Below, piece by piece: positions 1-13,200 of a DNA stretch of 64,000 bases. The stretch is taken from positions 1,034,814 through 1,098,813 of the forward strand of contig VWZW01001167.1 of assembly GCA_013397115.1 (NCBI GenBank), read 5' to 3'. The stretch is from Edolisoma coerulescens. Taxonomy: Eukaryota; Chordata; Aves; Passeriformes; Campephagidae. The notes beneath the pieces are model-generated. The model was not told the DNA's origin, did not search any database, and saw only the letters and a program-made list of their open reading frames with translations. A program made the translations under genes and the position numbers. The stretch's first letter is position 1. The number at the start of each line of letters is the position of its first letter.

Positions 1-3000
1 TACTTAATCTCTAAACCCTGCTATTCTAATTCTTATGAACTACAGTAGCAGAAATGGAAGGAGTAGTAGCAGCTTAGAGTGCAAGTTCAATAATAAAAAG
101 CTGCTAAAAATGCAATCATGAGCTGGAAACAAGGAAAGAATAAAGACCATAGTCTCAACTATGAGCTGATGTCAGGAAACCACCTGTGATGAGGTTCTTG
201 AGCAAAAGGTATCCCTGGAAGTGAAAAACATACTACAAATTATGAACTTTCAGTAAGCTGGAGATGTGCAACATTTTCATCTGAGAAACCGAGTTAAAAG
301 AACAGCAGAACACTTGAACCAGTTGGAAGAAAGAAAACCACATTTTCAGCTACTTCAGCAGGCAAACAAAATGAGATCTTGCGCTTTCCAGAGATGCGCA
401 CTGAGTGAAAACCACAATGGCAAGAAAATGTAGTTTGCTCACCCACATTTTCCCTTTGAACCACCAGGGACAAAGCTGTTCAAGATACAGACTGGAGGAA
501 ACAACCGTTCACTTAGAGGAGCAAGGTTTCCACAGCTCGTAGAAAACAGACATCAGGCCTATCACATGGAACACATGATGTAGCACGTATTACCTGCGGC
601 ACAATCAGTGAGATGAGCACACACCAGTGAATTCATGCATCACTATTCTTTTGCCTAGGAGTACAGTCATATTTCTGTATCACGTTGCAGAGCTGTAGCA
701 CAGCGTAAGAAAAGCTGGTGCCAGCAGAGGGAGGCAGTTGCTCTCCAGGACATGCATCTTCACATTCCCCGATGCACAGTAGGAAGCCAACAAGTTTGTT
801 TTTGTGGAAGTGAACTCACCCCTCAGCCATTGTGTAAATGTGGCTTTAAATCAAGCTGTAATTAGATTTTGCCGTATTTAACAAAACCCCTCTTGTGCTC
901 CTCTTTTCCAGCTCTAGACAGGAAAGAAATGTATTTGTGAAAGAAAAAAGGAAAAAAGTTTATGCCTCTTCCCAGAGCATGTCCTGGCATGCATGCAAAA
1001 GCAAGTACAAAATATAAAACAATAAGCTTACAGGACACTCAATCTTCACATTACGTAGGAACACAAGGATCTCTCAGCTGGTCCACTGTTAAATGTCAGC
1101 TCATTATTATCAATATTCTGCTGCACCACATTAACCTTGTCAAAAGATACTAACAGTCCAAACCGTGGAGTTTAGCTTCTCTTCATAAATTTAATTTACT
1201 TGGCAGAAACAGAAGTGGAAAACCTCTGCTAAAGATTTAGGCAAATTAAGACTGCCACGCAGTCCTTCTAGGACAGATTTTTTTCCCCTCTTAACTTTTA
1301 TAGTCATAGCATTCCCATTTCTAACCAAAAAGCTTTATCCCCCACTAGCAGTCTTTGTATACTCTGGTAAATCCTAAATAAAACTGTGTACAGCTTTTGT
1401 TTTTTTTTTTTCAAATCTACTTTACTATAATACATGTTGCACGAGGTGGTTTTATTTTGTGTAAGTTCTTTATAGACTAAACCGCGTAATTCCACTGCAC
1501 TTTACGCTGCCATATGCGGAACTGCATAGCAAATGAAGTTGAGTACACTCAGAATAATAAACAGCTTCAACTGTACTTTGATTACAGGCTTACAAAGAAC
1601 TTTATGGTGGTGGCAACAGCAGTAGATACAATGGTTAACTGGTGCAAGGAAGTCAAGAGGACATGCCCAAGGGCACACAGCAAGTCAGCTGCTGTTTTAA
1701 CAACAAAAAGTTTCTGCTCTTAATCTAGATCTTCCCAGTGAGTCAAAACCTACTGATAACTATCTGGTCTTATAAAAGTTTCAGGTCCTTTAGAAGAAAG
1801 GAAAAGAGACAATTACTCACTTACAGACATATAACCACTGCCTAGGATTAAATGATTTACAAAGTTACTAATTTTTAGGTGAATCTGAAAAGTGGGCCTT
1901 TTCTAAACCAACTTATTTTAAGAACATATACTCTAATAGCCTAATTCTCTACAAATCTTCTATTATGCTGCAAGTTTTAAGAAACCTAAGGCTGATTTAG
2001 ACAACTCAAAAGACAACCTCATTCTGAAGTCAGTTTGCAGTTTAATCTCTAAATGCAAAAGATCAAGGTAAAAACAAATACTGGAAGTAGATTATCCTCC
2101 TACACCTGTAGGAGAATTCTTAAATTTGGTTGTTGGTGGTTGGGGGTTTTTTAGTAGCCAATACTGGCTCTCATTGAAGCAGGATAATGAAGTTTAGTTC
2201 AGCACCAATCCAAAATGACAATTCAAAAATCCTTACTATGTGCGAAGAGTTTCTGGTTTTGAAACTTACAAATCATCTGAGCAAAAGCTCACAGGTAGTC
2301 AGTATCCTAATCCTTACTCTATCTCTACTGATACATAAATAAATGAAAATAATTCAAACATCCTGCATAAAAAAACCCCTAAATTTGGCATAATCAAAGA
2401 GCCATAGGTAAATTTATTTCCTCTCACCTTCTTTTACTCATAGAAAACTAGAGCTGGTTTATTTTTCTGGAAGTTGGCACAGTACAACGCCATCTACAAC
2501 TGTGTGGAACATTTTGAATATTAATGTCTAACCAAACCAGCAATTCAGGAAAAAAAAAGGAGAGAAATTCCATAAAGCAGGTAGTGAATGCTGTGGTGCC
2601 CTAACTAGGAAAGGCAAGTTTCTACGCTACCTCTGAAAGAAGCAGAATACAATAGGATTAGCCTTATCTTATTTAAGTTTCTTAACAGCAAGACTGCATC
2701 CTCCTGACAGCATACTGTTTCCAGCAGGACTCAAACTCCAAGCAAGAGCAATTCTTAAAATAAAGTAGTAATAGCTATGTCTGGCAGAGCTGGAACTATG
2801 AGGACAACATGAACACCCAAACCAGTTTATTCAGGTTTGACTCAAGAGGAAAAACTACATTTCAGGCTAGACAAAAATAAGACCCAACGTACCTAAAGAA
2901 GCTTCCAGACTACCATTTTTAGATCATGCCCTGTACTTTTTCCTGCTTTTCAATTTGTATGTAGGAAGGTCAGATCATAAAGTGGATTCTACTGTGGCAT

Positions 3001-6000
3001 TTCAAATCAGATTATTCTCTACATAATAATTAGTGCCTTTCTTCTCATCACTTGCATACTGTTTTGCTAGTCTGAGAATGTTATTTGTGTTTATTTCTGA
3101 GAAGCTTTTTTTAGTCCCTTCAAAGTACCAGCATCCTAAGCACAGCTATCTCATGCTCCATGAACTTTAGTGCAAATGCTGTAAGCGCTTCTTTTCTTCT
3201 TAACAACTTCATTACAGTGTTCACACAGGAATACAGTGCTTGTACTGTAACCATGCAAAGCAAATATTCTGTAGTAAATGTAAGCTTTATTCAAAGAGTA
3301 CCTTTAGAAGTCTTTATGGCATACTCTAACCTGGACTGCCAGTACTAGTACAGGGAAAATGGCAAAATGAAAACTAAAATGACAGACCCTTCACGCTAAC
3401 AAGAACTTTGGAATGGTCAAACAGAAAACCTATGGGCCAAATATATTTCCAAAATGTGTCAGCTCCTCTTTGCTAACCCATGACATCCTGAGCTATCCCT
3501 GCAAAAAGGACCTCAACCCCTCTACATTGTCTTCTCAAGGCTGTTTATTCACCATGAGACTGTTAAGTATAAGAGAGAAAAACAGCTGGAGGACAAAAAA
3601 AACCCTGGATCACAGTTGCATCAGAAATGGAAGTAGAACTTTTCTTCTTAAAAAGAGGATGAAATGTCCTTCTGGCAAGCTAGCAATCAAGTTGTGATTT
3701 TCGTTCTGGTAGAACTAAGCATGACCAGGACACAGACCACCAGTGACAGACCTCCTAAAGAAACACAGCATTTGGGGAGAAAAGCAGCATTGGGGATCCC
3801 ATTCTAAGGGCCATTCTAGAAAAGACTTTCTGCCAGAAGTAAAGTGCTTAAGCAAGACTGAAATCCCATTAAGGAAAAGAGTAAGGCGAGAAACACCAAC
3901 AGCCTCTTATAGTGGAGAGTTTAAATAAAGTCAAAGCTATCAGTGGAGGCAGTGAGGAACCAGAAAGAAAACAAAGGCAAGAAAGGTGGTGTACTATGAA
4001 AATCTGCACTGTTGGCTTTACTTAGGAAAAAACCCCATGGTTCTATTCTAAAAACGTTTTTTGGACTCACACAAAGAACACTTGCATTTTACCTCTTCTA
4101 GCAGGAGAGAAATCAAAGAACATTTAATATTCAGAGCTTATTCTGTACAAAGTGGAAAATGATTATGCTAGCCCTTAATGCTCACACTGAATGAGGGCCT
4201 GCTTTTTGGTGCCGCCCTTTGTTTTGCTTGTTTTTAAGAGGGGGAAGAAAAGACTCCACTGAAAGGCATACATGGCCATGTACATAGATCTGCTTTTGCT
4301 GATATCACTACCACAGACTTAAGTACTTGAATTCAGGAAATGTAGAAAATCACTAAATGATTTCATGAAAAAAAAATCATAAGCCCACTGAACTTGCTAT
4401 TTTGAAATCCAATCTAGTATTAACGGCAATAAAGCAAAGAATAAAATCCAAGACCACAATATCTCAGAGATACAGTGATGCCTGAATAAATCAAAATCAC
4501 CAGTTTTGGTTTGCAGTACAGAAGTTTACATCTGAATGCAGCTGGATTGCAGTCAGCTAGCCAGCTCCCACAGCAGCCCCTACAAGCTGTATTGATTTCT
4601 AGGGAAGAAAAGGCACTGTAAATCTGCCTGAGCAGCATTGCGTCATGCTTTTGGTTGGCTTGGAAAAAGTAAATTAAATGTTTTCCATTAGCATGGTAAA
4701 GAAGCTATACAATTTTGTTTTTATTTCAAATAGAGTCTCAAGTTACAGAACACTTTAGCTAACTCTGTGGCAAGGACTACATGCTCTGTGTTTGTGAAGC
4801 CAGCAATTCATGCATGTGAAACCAGATGTGTGCACTGCACAGTTCCCAGGGCTGGGAAGGGTGTTTTTAAAATGCGTTGCTGTTGATTAAAAAAGACTCT
4901 GCTTTTCAGTTAAATCATGGAATATACTGAAGCAGAAACAACATGTTCTTGCAGGGAAGGGGGAAGAGGGGGAGAGCAAAGGGTCGGAAGCAGAAGAAAA
5001 CTTTAAGGGCATAAAAACCACACACACAGAACAGCATAGGAGCAGTGCTGTAGTACAACAAAGAGCAGCACAGTTCTGAGAAGTAATAAGCATAACATGA
5101 TTTGAGGTAACAAGAACTCCTTGATCAATTATTCATATAATTTACAACAACAGTTACAGCTGCATCAATGAAAAAAGAATAAAAAGAATCTAGGGCAGAT
5201 ATAAAATCTTCACAGCTATGAAGCGTCCTTGATTTTCACCAGAACATTTGGCTCTCTCGTATCATGTGTTTCTAGTTAGCAACAAACCCCTCCAACAAAG
5301 GGAAACAAGAGACAGAGAGGCACAAAACAAACTGCCTTGCTGGAAGCAGTGAGAGCGAGTGTTCAAGGCTGCATTTCACTTGTGGATGCTGTGCATCACC
5401 AAAACCCAACAGTACACTAACACTGCTGTGTTTGAAACCTAACATCCCACCTAGATGCATCCATGCACCCCATGGGATTACGAGGATACCTTCTGTGAAA
5501 TCTTTACTCTCTCAAGGCATAAAACTGCACATTTAAAATAAATAGCTGTTTAAATAACTTTCAGAAGAAATGCTGTGTCTTTGTAGTGTATGGTTATCTC
5601 AACTTGTATTGTTTTGTGTACTCCTAAGACAAATGTAACAAAGGGAAACACTACAGAGATAAGTATTTCTGGATGGGGTTTTTGCCTTCAGTTTGAAATC
5701 ACTTTATAAGCATCATCATTTTTTCTGCTCTGTCAAGGTTTGAATACAGTGTCCTCAGCTGTTCAAGATGACCTTGCTAGTGGACTGGAGAAGCACGGGT
5801 GCAGCTGAAATCAAAATGCAAAGCAAAGAGGAAGAGCACAGTGCAGCAAAGAGATGAGGGGCCCTCACTGCGCTGAGTGCACTCACTCCCAGACGGGTAC
5901 AGCAGATCGTGAGGGAAGGTTATAAGTTGAAGCACTGACTGTGCTAATGGGAAAACTTAACACCGATTCTGATTTTACTCCACAGATGGTAGGACAATGA

Positions 6001-6942
6001 ACTTAGGTCTAGTTCAGAGCTCTAATTTCAGTTTAAATTATTAAGATCAATAAAGGATTAACTAGAAAAACCTGCAATTCTTCTCAGATGAATCAAGAAA
6101 TATTCATTTATGAAGCTTTCCAACAATGAAGTCAACACCTTGCAACACGTAGTTTTTTAAAATGGAGAAGCTGACAGACCTTTAGAAGCACCTACGTTCA
6201 ATTCTAAATAAATCTGCAGGAAACATTTCCACTACTACTCACTTTTTTCAGCCAACTCTCTACACTAAGTTCAATTAATCTTGTCAGTAAGAAGGAAAGA
6301 TCCTGCATATATCATCACTACATTCAAAATCCTGGCAAACAAACAAAACCATAGCATAGTCAAATCTCCCTCAGTGTGTGGGACTGTAACACTGGTAAGT
6401 TCAACAAAGTTCTTGTGGTCATATGTCTTTTTCTTCCATCAGCATTTATCCTGTACAAGTAAGAATGGGTTCTGGATGCTAAGAAATTACTACAGTGCTG
6501 ATGAACAGAAAATCATCATATACAAACTTCATTCTTCTCCCATTGCTGAAGATATCAGAGACTGTTTCCATATTTTTGTGGCCACTCAAAGCGAGCTCTG
6601 AATGCGGCACTTGAAGTGGGATATGTTTCTAAAAACAGAGCATGCTGTAGAGCTCAGAAACAGACTGTTCCCTTGTCAACAAAGGACTGCAGATGGATCT
6701 TTCTACTAATAATACAAGGAATTACTTCTGGCTCTAACCTACAATGCATATTATGTTGTTTTCCTCTCCCTTCCCCCAGCATTTGTTATTACAACCTTTG
6801 TATCAGGTAGCAAGGAGCTATACACACAAAAGAAGGAGAAAGCTCAGAGATGCACTTGAATGTTTATTTTGCAAGAAGAAAAATCCTTATTCTGAAAATT
6901 GTATCAGACAATTCAATTCGCTTGAAAAATGAACCACTTTAC
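1..6942. other. AT-rich non-coding stretch, probably intron or intergenic
   Basis: No confident gene is visible here. The sequence is AT-rich, with short A/T runs (for example a T run near 1400) and no long frame of convincing composition. Two short minus-strand segments with good splice borders (443-491 and 1825-1884) are discussed as findings. A third minus-strand segment near 2440-2525 reads open for about 22 codons to a stop after a possible acceptor, but is too short to call. A possible MIR-like remnant lies at 1647-1694. Otherwise I see nothing specific. Confidence 0.6.
1647..1694 (+). repeat. possible MIR/core-SINE-like remnant
   Basis: The stretch contains a 'tgcccaagggcacacagcaagtcag' type pattern, which resembles the 3' part of ancient MIR elements (a 'ttgcccaaggtcacacagc' core followed by a 'gtcagtggc'-like segment). 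Only about 48 bases can be matched by eye, and MIR-derived elements are sparse and very old in birds, so a chance match is possible. Confidence 0.25.
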
Positions 6943-7155
6943 CTTGGTGTAAGACTTCTGAACTCCTGCTAAGGCTGTCTGGCCTGTTAGGAGGTCTTCA
7001 CCTTTAGCAGAGGTCTCCAGATGAAGGCAGATTTCTTCACCCTGGAACTCCCAGAGGCTCCCTGCAGCAATGCCTGGAGATACAGCAACAGGGAAGGCAT
7101 TTAGCTTCGTCATCAAAGCCACAGTTTTCGAATGGATAACAGGCGTCCTTAAAGG
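6943..7155 (-). CDS. candidate internal coding exon, phase 0-0, unknown protein
   Basis: Read on the minus strand, this 213-bp block is open for 71 codons. It is bounded by an AG acceptor at 7156-7157 (sequence ATTCAG, with a weak pyrimidine tract) and a good donor, AAG followed by GTAAAG, at 6942-6941. Both borders fall in phase 0, so it would be a symmetric exon. The peptide has mixed, non-repetitive composition (for example LWEFQGEEICLHLETSAK) and the block is more GC-rich than its flanks. I do not recognise the family. No signal peptide, membrane helix or catalytic motif is evident. The frame meets a stop three codons upstream of the block, so it cannot extend far without splicing. A 71-codon open stretch is not rare by chance in 64 kb; the splice borders are what raise it above the others. 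Confidence 0.27.
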
Positions 7156-7310
7156 CTGAATCTTAGTTTAAACAACGTAAATTTCCAAAATTAGAACCCT
7201 GCATCTTCTTTTGGAGACTGAAAGGCTGCAAAGAGGTGCTTAGCAATACCGGACAAGCATTCAGTCAGCTGTAGATGGCCTCCAACCTTTATACTGCCAG
7301 TCCCAATCTC

Positions 7311-7337
7311 CAAGCTCTGAAATTTAACAGGTGACCT
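7311..7337 (+). repeat. 27-bp direct repeat, copy 1
   Basis: This is an exact 27-base match to 7726-7752. The shared sequence begins caagctctgaaattt and ends caggtgacct. The copies lie 415 bp apart in the same orientation. Flanking bases do not match, so this is a short local duplication, or the two ends of something inserted between them. Confidence 0.85.
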
Positions 7338-7725
7338 ACAAGTATCAATCCTGAATTTCTCTCATGTCATTATATTCCCCATATTGAAATTGCTCAGAGA
7401 CATGCACTGGAAATGCTTCAGGGCAAAGAGCACAAAGTGTGACACAACATCTTCTCAGGGGAATAACAGTGCTGTGCCCCTCCCTGCAGGCAAGAAACTC
7501 AGCCTGCAAACCACCTAGCCTCCTTGCACAACCTCTACCCAGCTGACAGAGCAGTCCTTGTTAAATGTCCACTCCAGAACACTGTGTTATGCTCAGAAAA
7601 ATTAAAATTAAAAATCTTAAATTCCACCTTTAGAAGGGAAGGATAACGAGATTACCTTCCTGAAATTAATGCGTTTCACCACTGCTTTTTACATGTAAAA
7701 CAACCATACAGAATTTAGTAGTTTA

Positions 7726-7752
7726 CAAGCTCTGAAATTTAACAGGTGACCT
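7726..7752 (+). repeat. 27-bp direct repeat, copy 2
   Basis: This is the second exact copy of the 27-base unit at 7311-7337. The interval between the copies (7338-7725) shows no recognisable transposon ends, long frame or CR1 signature. Confidence 0.85.
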
Positions 7753-10177
7753 GAATCCTTGTTTATGTTCTTTTTCTCAAAATGTCACCTGAGGTAAGAC
7801 CAGCTCTAATCATACAGAAAAGTACTTGGGTACATGAGATTTCTGTGGTTTGGTTTTATTTGACAGTATGTGGTCAAGCATCCTTACTGGCACAAGCAGA
7901 TGGCACAGCAGCTTCTTTTAAGCAAACAGTTCTGTGGTTTCAAATTACTTTAATTTTCTAATCAGTTATTCACTCTAGAAATGGGACTGCAGTCAGGTTA
8001 CAGACATTGTGATGAAAGGGTTCCTTTAACAAAAATCTCAAAAATATGTGCAGAAGCACAAATTCAAGAAAACCATTTTTGGTCTCATACTGTTAACAAA
8101 CCAAACAGGCAGCAATATTTGTCAGATACCAATTACTTTGGGCTTCCTCACTCCCAGTCTTTGGGGAGCCTGACTGAGTTTGGGTCCTGACATTAGCACA
8201 CAGAAGATAAGAGTTTGTTTGTGTTGGGTGGGTGGATGAAGTCTCATCTTGGGAGACTGACTGTCTTTGAAACAGTGGCACAACAGAAACAAGCAACAAC
8301 GGAGGGATTTCAGACAGATTGGTATCTGCACATAAATGCTTATAAATTCGGAAAAAATAACAAGAGAAAGATGAAGGCATAAGCATATTCAGAGTGACGT
8401 AGCATTACAGCTACTCAGCTCTTATGAGCCTGCTGTAGTATTGTTATTCTGGTATTTGGTAAAAGAAAAAAAATTAAAACATGGTAAGAAAAAAAAAAGA
8501 TGTTTTTCAACCTTGCCTTCTTTAGTACAACAAAGCACAACAACAGATTACCAGACAGAAACACACTCTTGTATTATTACAAATTATTCTGATATCCAAA
8601 TTACTGTATTTTAAGCAGCAATTCTGAATGATGCTCATTTCAGTCTAAAAACTAAAGCAACTTTGCAAGCAAAAGGATCCCTGTAAGTTCATATTTGACA
8701 AGTCAAAGGGAAAAAAGTGAACATGGTCATTAGCTGCAGCTAGTAAATCTGTTCCAGCCATGCTCCTTGGCCAACAGCCTGAGCAAGTTCAAGTACAAAC
8801 ACTTTTATTTCCAAGTTGAGTGACAATTGTAACAGCTATGAACTGGTCAGGATAGAAGACATCCCCAAAATCCCCAGAAGACTGCTGGATGTACTGCTTA
8901 AAAACAAAAACTTGTGACAAAATACTGTAGGAAAAAAAGCTTGCAACTTTTTGCGCAGGTAAATATTCAGATTCGCAAATTCCTTCCCTTCTGCCTGTTG
9001 AAATTAGAGTCCCTTTCTTTTTCCTTCTTCACTAAACTGCTGGTTTAGAATCTGCAAAAAATATGGTCCCAAATTTATATCTGGTGCTAGTAATGTTACC
9101 AGCCTCATATGGGAAATAAGTATCACTGTGTTGAATATACGCACGTTTAAAGAAGAAAGTACGGTATTGAGTGTATGTGTGTGTATGCATCTGCACAAAC
9201 ATATATGTACTAAATATCTGCACAGTTATAAGTCAGCTTCTCTAAAGTGCTCACAACTGCACTTTAAAAATATTTTTATGAACCTGTTTTGTATTTATAG
9301 ACTACATCCTGAATTTCAGCCTTTATCCAACAAGCTGGAGCCTTTTATGACACATGTAGTTTCCTGCTTCACTGTCCAGTATCAACAAGTTTTTGGGCTT
9401 TTTTTTCTGAAAGGACTTTTCATCCTCAGTTGCTATGTTCTTCCTCTCTTTCATTCTCTTGCTAAGTATAAAATCAAAGTTTTAATACTTACAAAAATAC
9501 ACATCTCATGGAAGAGAAGCCAAACATAATTTAGAAGGATTCGTGAATGAATGAATGGCCTTCTTATTCTAATAATCCCAAAGGCATCAATCTAAACCTT
9601 CAAACCTCACTCAAGTCTACCATGAGGTTTCCATAATCCAAACTAAAGTCTTTAAAAATGTAGGATTTCTTCACAAAGAAATAAGCTGATATAGAAGCTC
9701 AGCAGCATATGATTAAGCATTTGATAACTTGATGCTTCAGTAAGGCGTTACCTTAATCTCTCACTGAGGAGAAACATAAGTCAGGAAACTGCAAGTAGGC
9801 AGCTGGAAGAATCTAGCTACTCAAATAGGTAAGATATACTTTCTGTGTCAAAAAAAAGATACGAATGCTCTCTGCAGCCAAACCTGTGTGAGAGAATAAA
9901 GTTATTTAACAAAGCAGAAGAGGTAGAGAAGATCTCAGCTACACACGTAACTAGAAACAAGGGAACATCTACCAGTGGGTATTGTGAAAAACTACTCAAT
10001 CTTTTTAATGCAGACCCTACATTTTCACAGGCAGCAGGTACAGACTCACTACTCTCACATCTCTAAAATTATTGGGTAAAAATCTCACATCAAGCATTAA
10101 TTAAAAGGTATAGTCAATTTAGAGAACACAGTTTTCAGAAACATTAGTGGAGTTTTGTTAGAAAGGGTCCATATCCA

Positions 10178-10276
10178 CTAATTCTGGCAGTTTCTGCTCC
10201 TGCAGACAGACTTATTTCCATTAACATCATCAATAAAACTAAGATGTAATCTCTTCCTATATTCAGCATTAAGCGC
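10178..10276 (-). CDS. weak candidate terminal exon, unknown protein
   Basis: On the minus strand a pyrimidine-containing acceptor (CCATCTTTTCAG) at 10277-10278 is followed by 32 open codons and a TAG stop at 10180-10178. The peptide begins ALNAEYRKRLHLSFIDDV. A second frame is open from a TAA within the same block and reads LQEQKLPELVDMDPF before its own stop, so a frameshifted relic or an alternative acceptor (TCTGTCTGCAG) is equally possible. No family is recognised. Short length makes chance a serious alternative. Confidence 0.13.
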   Translation of the reverse strand, partial: ALNAEYRKRLHLSFIDDVNGNKSVCRSRNCQN

Positions 10277-13200
10277 CTGAAAAGATGGAGGAATCAAATT
10301 AAAGATATACAGAAAAATCTTAAGTCAGGCACTTCCCACAATTAATATTAATATGTTAATACTTCACACACCGTTACTTTAATTATTATTCTATATTACA
10401 TTTGCTGGCTAGTAAAAAGTATCTTCAGTACTGAAGGTTTTACTTCTGAGATGGAATAACATTCATGTTTTCTGACTTGATACCCAGTTGTTAAAAGTAT
10501 TAATCCCAATTCAGATCAAGACTAATAAATTTCATTGCAAAGTAAGACACCTATAAGATACTGAGAGAAGCCTTACTCCCCACATAGTTTGATGAAAATA
10601 CTGCTAATTTTCCCAAGCAAGAGTTACACCAACTGGAGAACTGGAAGGTAGCAACATCTTTAAAAGTTTCAAGGTTTCACTACCACTACTCTTGCAGCTG
10701 TGAGTGTCTCACTAGGAGACTCTGGATCAGCACAGCTATGTAGCCACTATAAACTGTCATTTACAGTACATAAACAGTATATTTACAGAAGCATAAAGTG
10801 CACTAATCTCCTAAAGGTTAATTATACTGAAACAAAGCTTCAATTAGAAGCAGATCACCAAGTCCAACACACTAATGCTTTTGTTTGCTGGTGCGTACGC
10901 ATGCATGTCTGAGAAACATATCTACAAGAAGAGACAAAAAGCAGATCTTCATTTTACCTTTATTAGTTTTCTGCCCACATTCTCAGCTACTCTCTTTTCT
11001 AGTCTCCAACACCAAGGGTTTAATTTACAGTTTGTATCAGTTATTAAAATATAATAGGAACATAAAAAAGGAACACAGAATAACAGGTTTTCCGGCCAGC
11101 ACATTACCTGGTTCTGCAGGACAGGATTTGTTCCTCTTAAGTTAAAAAATAAATTAAAATATGTATAGACATCGTGACAGAGTAATTAGAGTACTTAAGC
11201 ACCAGTGGGCAGCCTGGTAAAACAGGACTCCAAAGATGAGCAAAAAGAGACGGTGTGTTTTTTGAGGAAGGAATTGTCGTAGAGGAGAATGAAGGGCAGG
11301 GAAATTACAGAACTTGAACAAAGCAGCAACACGGATAGACCTGATGGGTTTCCATGCTGTCACTCTCTTTGTGCACCTGAGGAACAACAGTCAGATGCCA
11401 AACAAATTAATGAAAATAAAAAGCAATCAGATTTAGGTCTGCTAAGACAGGTGGCTATCAAAGAGGATAAACACAATTCTTATAGAAAACCATTCCTTCA
11501 AGAAACTCCACAGAAAAGCAGCAGATGATGGAAAGTAGTCCCCAGCTGAAAGCACAAACACAAGTCAAGGGGTACCAACTAAAAACCACAACTGGGGATT
11601 TATGAACTGAGTTTATATGTTAATGTACCACCTCCTACCCTCTTCAGTCTCTGTGAATATACACCTCTTGCCAAGGGACTTGAAAGAAGAAAGCCTTTAA
11701 ACTTGTGAACGTTCCTGGGTTTGGTGACAACAGCCAACTAAGAGTTCAAAGAAAGGCTGCAAAATGAGGAAAATGAGGCACATGATGAAAAAGGAGGAAA
11801 GGAAAACAAGCCACATGATGAAAAGCAAGTATAATGATTCAAGAGTGGGGTGGTGTGAGAAGCAGAAAAGGCCTTGACACTGTGCAAGAGCAAGCTCTGC
11901 TCAGGAATAAGAAAAACATCTCTGTGTTACCAACACTGATTTCAGCACAAATCCAAAACATGTCTCCAGACCAGCTACTATGAAGAAAATTTACTCTATG
12001 CCAGCCTAAACCAGAACAAAGTGACACCAGAAGATAGGCTTAAGAAGAGGCCTGGTACCATGATTAATTTTAAGTAAATAAGATTAGGAAATTTATTCAA
12101 AACTGTCAGGTTTCTTAAGTTTTCCCTGTGAAAGGGAATAGGAAAATGCCACAGTGCCTTACTACTGCAAACGTTACAGAGAACCATAAAATAGAGAATA
12201 GAAGTTGAAATTAGGACAAAATAAGAGACCTTTTGCAAGAGTTTTTGGTGAATTCTCTATCAGTTAAAAAAAAAAGCCAATAATGCTCCTAAAAAGGACA
12301 TCATTTAAGTAGTTAATTTTTAAATTTAAAAAAAAAAAAATGTACTCCCTGAGACTTTATTGATGATCCAGGGAAGATGTCGGTATATGCTGTCTCAAAT
12401 TTATTTCCCAAATATAATGGTTTCTGAATGACAGCCTGGGTATAACCCCAGAAGCAAACCAAATTCTGAACTGTCCTCCTTTTGAATCTGTCATTTAGCT
12501 TTATTCATTTTTCATAGTCCCCATGAAAGCATAACCACTTTGTTGTTCATAAGATGCAAGCTAAGTAATTGGTTTGACTTCAGAACAAACATTAGAAGCA
12601 ACCATATGCTATCACCATCTTTGCCTGCTATTTGGGAAAAATCTGAAGACAAGACATTGATGCAAATACACATGAGAGCAATTAATTATTTGCAGCTCAA
12701 AGGGAAAACATGTATGTTACACTGCCTGCCTACATTCTCACAACAAATTTTCCAAAAATCAGCAGCACTTAATGGGCAGAAATGGAACTTTACTAAGCAT
12801 AAGAAAAGCATGGAAATGTAAGCAAAACTATGCATGAAACAGACTTTAGATCTAACAAGGGTGACACCACTCTCTGACTTTTAATAGTGACACCATTATC
12901 ATCTTAAGAATGATACTCTGGCATACATAGACACTTTCAAAAGTCTTTGTAATATCAAAGTTACACAAATGGTCCTTAATGACTTCAGATTTGGACTCAC
13001 GATTGTTTATGTTGCAAATCCAGCCATAGTAGGAGAAGTAGGATTTTTACACAAATTATAAAACAAATTTGCTGTAGCCTCTAATCTTTCCATCATCTTG
13101 GCAGATATGTATAAGATAAACTGTGCAAGAGACATGAGAGTCCTAACCCTTCCTGGTAGTGAGGCCCCACATGAGATGTGTTACTTCTCCCTTGGGTGTG

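Noticed and set aside
8093..8386. Minus-strand frame with a Ser/Thr/Gln-rich, disordered-protein-like peptide
   Set aside because: The acceptor-like AG lies far from the pyrimidine tract, a second frame is equally open, and there is no clear donor or conserved motif.
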